Below are positions 60,904-64,000 of a stretch of 64,000 bases of DNA, in pieces. Location: positions 124,001-188,000 of the forward strand of contig CAVZNF010000003.1 in NCBI GenBank assembly GCA_963776565.1. The letters run 5' to 3'. Made by a program: the position numbers and the translations under genes. Numbering within the stretch: the first letter of the stretch is position 1; every line of letters begins with the position of its first letter. The stretch comes from GMQP-bins7 sp963776565 (GTDB lineage Bacteria > Actinomycetota > Thermoleophilia > Gaiellales > Gaiellaceae). The notes under the pieces were generated by a model, which was not told the DNA's origin, searched no databases, and saw only the letters and a list, made by a program, of their open reading frames with translations.

Positions 60904-61923
60904 GTGGAGCGGTCGTGCTTCACCCTCGACCTGGGGGCCATCCGGCGGAACGCCGCGACGCTCCTGCGTGCGGCCGAAGGCGCCGAGCTGTGGGCGGTCG
61001 TCAAGGCCGAGGGGTACGGGCACGGTGCGGTTGACGTATCGAAAGCGGCGCTCGAGGGCGGTGCGACTGCGCTCTGCGTCGCGACGCTGCCAGAAGCTCT
61101 CCACCTTCGTGCGGCGCTGCGAAACGCGCGCATCCTCGTCATGGGGCCTGTCTCCGAAAGCGAGATCGGGGAGGCGCGCGTTGCGCGTCTCGAGCTCGTT
61201 GCCGCGGATGCCCGGATCCCGGAGGGCGTGCGTGTCCACCTCAAGCTGGACACGGGAATGGGCCGGTGGGGACTCATGGAACTCCCGGCACCGATGCGCG
61301 ACGTCGTCGGGGTGATGAGCCATCTCGCGTCCGCCGAGTCCGACCCGGCGTTCACGGCGCTCCAGATCGATCGGTTCCGCGAGGCAACGGCGCCGCTCGG
61401 CTCGCTCACACGTCACATTGCGAACAGCGCCGCGACCCTGCGCTACGCGGAGGCCCGCTTCGATGCGGTTCGCTGCGGGATCGCGATCTACGGGATCTCG
61501 CCGTTCGGCACCGACCCAGGCGCCGACGGTCTCGAGCCGGCGCTGCGCTGGGAGTCGTACCTGGCGCTCGTGAAGCAGCTCGAGCCGGGAGAGAGCACGG
61601 GCTACGGCCGGCGGTTCGTCGCCGATCGCCCGACGTGGATCGGGATCGTGCCGGTCGGATATGCCGACGGCTTTCGTCGCGACATGACCGGTACCGAGGT
61701 CCTCGTCGACGGCGAGCGTCGACCCGTCGTGGGAACGATCTCCATGGATGCGCTGGCCGTCGCCCTCGACGCCGAGCTGCCGATCGGAGCACCGGTGACG
61801 CTGGTCGGCGACGGGATCCTGATCGAGGAGCATGCGCGAGTTGCGGGCACCATCGGCTACGAGATCGCCACGGGTCTCAACACGGGCTCTGGGCGTGCAC
61901 GACGGGTCGCGATCGATGGATGA
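60904..61923 (+). CDS. alr: Alanine racemase
   Basis: PLP enzyme making D-Ala for peptidoglycan. 339 aa, intact. The PLP Lys is in LWAVVKAEGYGHGAVDVSKA, the second catalytic residue Tyr in ESTGYGRRFVADRPTWIG. VHLKLDTGMGRWGL and FDAVRCGIAIYGISPFG are barrel motifs, and VGTISMDALAVAL the C-terminal domain. Slightly short for the family (about 360-380). Overlaps the next gene by eight bases. With murI and the carboxypeptidase this makes three wall genes in the window. Confidence 0.96.
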   Translation: MERSCFTLDLGAIRRNAATLLRAAEGAELWAVVKAEGYGHGAVDVSKAALEGGATALCVATLPEALHLRAALRNARILVMGPVSESEIGEARVARLELVAADARIPEGVRVHLKLDTGMGRWGLMELPAPMRDVVGVMSHLASAESDPAFTALQIDRFREATAPLGSLTRHIANSAATLRYAEARFDAVRCGIAIYGISPFGTDPGADGLEPALRWESYLALVKQLEPGESTGYGRRFVADRPTWIGIVPVGYADGFRRDMTGTEVLVDGERRPVVGTISMDALAVALDAELPIGAPVTLVGDGILIEEHARVAGTIGYEIATGLNTGSGRARRVAIDG

Positions 61924-62950
61924 GCGACTCCGCGAGATCCTGAGCGGCGAGGACGCCTGGATCGTCGGCGGCGCGGTGCGTGACGCGCTGCTCCTCCGGC
62001 CGGTTCTCGACATCGACGTCGCGTGCGCGGATCCGCGCGACGCGGCACATCGCTTCGCGCGGCGCTTCGGAGGCGCGGCGTTCCCTCTCTCCGAGCGGCA
62101 CGGCGCGTGGCGTGTCGTCGCCGAGGGCATTGACGAGACGGTCGACTTCACGCCGCTCACGGACGGGATCGACGCCGACCTGGCGTCGCGCGACTTCACG
62201 TTCAACGCCATCGCCGAGGACGTCTCGACGGGCGACCCCTACGACCCGTACGACGGGCGTGCCGATCTCCACGCCGGCGTGATCCGCGTCGTGTCCGAGC
62301 GCGTCTTCCTCGACGATCCGTTGCGACTGCTGCGTGCGGTGCGCTTCGAGGACGAGCTCGGCTTCCGGATTGACGATCGCACCGAGGCGCTCCTCCGCGC
62401 CTCTGCCGCGCTCGTCACGCAGCCCGCGGGCGAGCGCGTTCTCGCGGAGCTCCAGCGTCTCTCGGCGAACGGCTTCCGTCGGCTGCACGACGTCGGCTTG
62501 CTCGAGCCGCTCGGAGGCGCGCTCGACGACCGGCTCGACGCTCTCGACGACTCGGACTTCCGGCTCGTGGTCGTCTTCGGCGAACACCTGACGCGCCTGC
62601 CGATCTCGAACGAGCTGAAGCGCTACGCAGCCGCTCTGCGTCGTGCGCGCCGTCCGGAGGATCCGTCGCCTCGCGCGATCCACCGTTTCCGGCGCAGCAC
62701 GGAGCCGTGGGCGCTCGATGCGCTCGCCTACGTCGGCTCGCTGGAGCTGGTGGGCGTCGTCGAGGCGGCGCGGCTCGCCGATCCGTCGGCGCCGCTCGTC
62801 CGCGGCGACGAGCTCGGTCTCGATCCCGGCCCCGCGATCGGACGTATCCTCGACCTCATCGACGAGGAACGGGCAGCGGGGACGATCTCGACGCGCGAGG
62901 AAGCGCTCGAGCTCGCGCGCTCGCTCGCGAGCGCCGAGGCGGCAACGTGA
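61916..62950 (+). CDS. CCA-adding-type tRNA nucleotidyltransferase/poly(A) polymerase family
   Basis: 344 aa, intact. Class II nucleotidyltransferase head: AWIVGGAVRDALLLRPVLDI then DVACADP (GGxVRD and DxD). DFTPLTDGIDADLASRDFTF holds RRD-like motif B (SRD). FLDDPLRLLRAVRFEDELGF is motif D and its Glu/Arg pair. The C-terminal half is helical and diverged. It could add CCA or only part of it, or be a poly(A) polymerase. It is shorter than actinobacterial PcnA (about 480 aa) and lacks an HD domain, so this may be a second paralogue. Confidence 0.88.
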   Translation: MDERLREILSGEDAWIVGGAVRDALLLRPVLDIDVACADPRDAAHRFARRFGGAAFPLSERHGAWRVVAEGIDETVDFTPLTDGIDADLASRDFTFNAIAEDVSTGDPYDPYDGRADLHAGVIRVVSERVFLDDPLRLLRAVRFEDELGFRIDDRTEALLRASAALVTQPAGERVLAELQRLSANGFRRLHDVGLLEPLGGALDDRLDALDDSDFRLVVVFGEHLTRLPISNELKRYAAALRRARRPEDPSPRAIHRFRRSTEPWALDALAYVGSLELVGVVEAARLADPSAPLVRGDELGLDPGPAIGRILDLIDEERAAGTISTREEALELARSLASAEAAT

Positions 62951-63634
62951 GCGTGGAGCTGCGCCTGGCCCTGCAGGAGCAGCGGAGCTCCGACCTCGAG
63001 CAGCGCTTGCGCCGGCTCCTCGGGCCGTTCACGGGGAACGAGGCGGTCCTCGACGCTGGATGCGGCACCGGCTCCGTGGCGTTCGCTCTCGCTCCGGAGG
63101 TGGCGGAGGTCGTCGGCGTCGACACGCGTGTCGAGTATCTCGAGGCCGCGCGCGCAGCCGCGCCCGAGAATGCCCGCTTCGAAGAGGCCGACGTGATGAG
63201 CCTCCCCTACGGCTACGCCGAGTTCGATCTCGTCTGCTGTCATCGTGTTCTCCATCACGTGCGGCGCCCCGAGCTCGCCGTCTCCGAGCTCGCCCGCGTC
63301 GCGCGATCCGGCGGGAGGGTCTTCATCGCTGATCAGCTCGGCTCGATCGATCCGCTCCTGAGCATCGAGATGGATCGCTTCGAGCGGCTCCGCGACGCGA
63401 CGCACCAGCGACTCCTGCCCGAAGCGCGACATCCGCGGTTACCTCGACGCGAACGACCTCGTCCTCCTCTCCTCCGAGGTCACTCGCGAGAGCGTCGATC
63501 TCGAGGAACGCCTCGAGCTCGGCGGGTTCGACGAGGAAGAGCGCCAGCGGATCCGCGGCCCCGCGCCCGCCGCTCCGTATGAGATCGAGGTCGGCTGGTA
63601 CGTCGCCCGCAAGCCGGGGATGCAGGACAGCTAG
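62947..63634 (+). CDS. SAM-dependent methyltransferase, class I (one frameshift)
   Basis: About 229 aa. GTG 62947 overlaps the previous stop. Motif I is EAVLDAGCGTGSVAFALAPE, motif II VVGVDTRVEYLEAARAA, post-I FEEADVMSLPYGYAEFDLVC, and CHRVLHHVRRPELAVSELAR with SGGRVFIADQLGS completes the UbiE/MT11-like fold. A shift near 63420 precedes RGYLDANDLVLLSSEVTRES and the end KPGMQDS. Substrate unknown. Convergent with the SDR gene; both stop in the CTAG at 63631-63634. Confidence 0.9.
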
Positions 63635-64000
63635 TCCTGCGTGCCCGGGCGGTAGCCGTAGCTCCCGACGAGCCGCGCGAGGACGCCGGGGAAGAGCGCC
63701 TGGAAGATCGAGACCGGGCGGTAAGGGAACCAGGGGACAGTCATCTCCTTGCGTCCCTTCTCGACCGCCTTCACGAGTGCCCGCGCGACGTCGTCCGAGT
63801 CGAGCACGAACCGGCGCATGAGACCGCTTCGCAGGTTCGTGCGTGGAGTGAAGCCCTCCGTCTCGACGAACCCCGGCAAGAGGGTGTGCACCTGGATCCC
63901 CTCGGGATGCAGCGTCGCGGCGAGCGAGCGGGAGAACGCGAGCTGAGCGTGCTTCGAGCCCGCGTACGGGCCGGCCGGCGCGAACGCGATCGTCCCCGCG
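63631..64000 (-). CDS. Short-chain dehydrogenase/reductase, 5' truncated by window end
   Basis: C-terminal half of an SDR. The catalytic Tyr and Lys are in PYAGSKHAQLAFSRSLAATL (YxxxK) near 63950, followed by HTLLPGFVETEGFTPRTNL (the PG motif after strand 6). The C-terminal part, VARALVKAVEKGRKEMTVP and VSIFQALFPGVLARLVG, is like DltE/YqjQ-type SDRs. The Rossmann nucleotide-binding half lies beyond base 64000. Confidence 0.88.
   Translation of the reverse strand, partial: AGTIAFAPAGPYAGSKHAQLAFSRSLAATLHPEGIQVHTLLPGFVETEGFTPRTNLRSGLMRRFVLDSDDVARALVKAVEKGRKEMTVPWFPYRPVSIFQALFPGVLARLVGSYGYRPGTQD

Noticed and set aside
1..64000. Mobile element, prophage or genomic island
   Set aside because: No transposase, integrase, phage gene, tRNA target or flanking direct repeats, and composition is uniform throughout.

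Overview
The window is high-GC DNA from an actinomycete-like bacterium, most likely a deep-branching actinobacterium of the Thermoleophilia/Gaiellales type. This is inferred from the abundance of GTG starts and four-base GTGA gene overlaps, an actinobacterial-type LexA box, leaderless-looking promoters, and short secreted proteins with collagen-like GPA triplets. Many genes are cut by single-base frameshifts while conserved residues continue in the next frame. I read this as residual long-read sequencing error rather than gene decay. It is worst at 1300-4550, 22750-25190, 30380-34640 and 36100-42700, and almost absent from 44250 onward. No tRNA, rRNA, CRISPR array, insertion sequence or prophage is visible.

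Layout: 1-5423 is a plus-strand run (truncated CDF metal transporter, FAH-family hydrolase, HAD phosphatase, AlkA glycosylase, GNAT protein, alpha/beta hydrolase, rhodanese). 5425-6998 holds a minus-strand glutamine amidotransferase and a DUF72 protein. 7053-9320 pairs an FHA/winged-helix protein with a membrane Ser/Thr kinase. 9445-13766 encodes secreted proteins, a LivK-type binding protein and a CocE-like hydrolase. 13816-22143 is dense housekeeping: murI, rph, rdgB, a roadblock protein, pyrE, HU, an SOS-controlled exonuclease/GIY-YIG fusion, pyrF, a D,D-carboxypeptidase and a PfkB kinase. 22155-28323 holds a zinc-ribbon adenylate cyclase/ATPase, guaB and guaA.

28380-30379 carries a secreted protein, a nitroreductase and an acylphosphatase. 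30376-34735 is a thiamine operon on the minus strand: TPP riboswitch, thiN, thiB, thiP, thiQ, then the acylphosphatase. It would import thiamine and convert it to TPP. 34829-36063 is an MFS transporter. 36115-44085 is one very large secreted subtilisin with about 14 tandem Ig-like repeats of about 336 bp. 44252-48797 is rplM-rpsI-glmM-glmS plus a DJ-1/PfpI protein.

48871-58338 is centred on formate oxidation: fdhD and a MobA-like fusion on the plus strand; fdhB, an acetyltransferase, fdhA and birA on the minus strand. fdhA has a single in-frame TGA at 54684-54686, in the canonical selenocysteine context and followed by a SECIS-like hairpin, so it very probably encodes a selenoprotein of about 896 residues. 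58358-64000 holds a NagD-like phosphatase, acpS, nnrD, alr, a CCA-type nucleotidyltransferase, a methyltransferase and a truncated SDR.

Two window-wide patterns stand out. Many first-in-operon genes have a TAnnnT hexamer 6-8 nt before the start codon, as in leaderless transcripts, and in five cases the TAG of that hexamer is the stop codon of the gene before. Three convergent gene pairs share a single CTAG palindrome as both stop codons.
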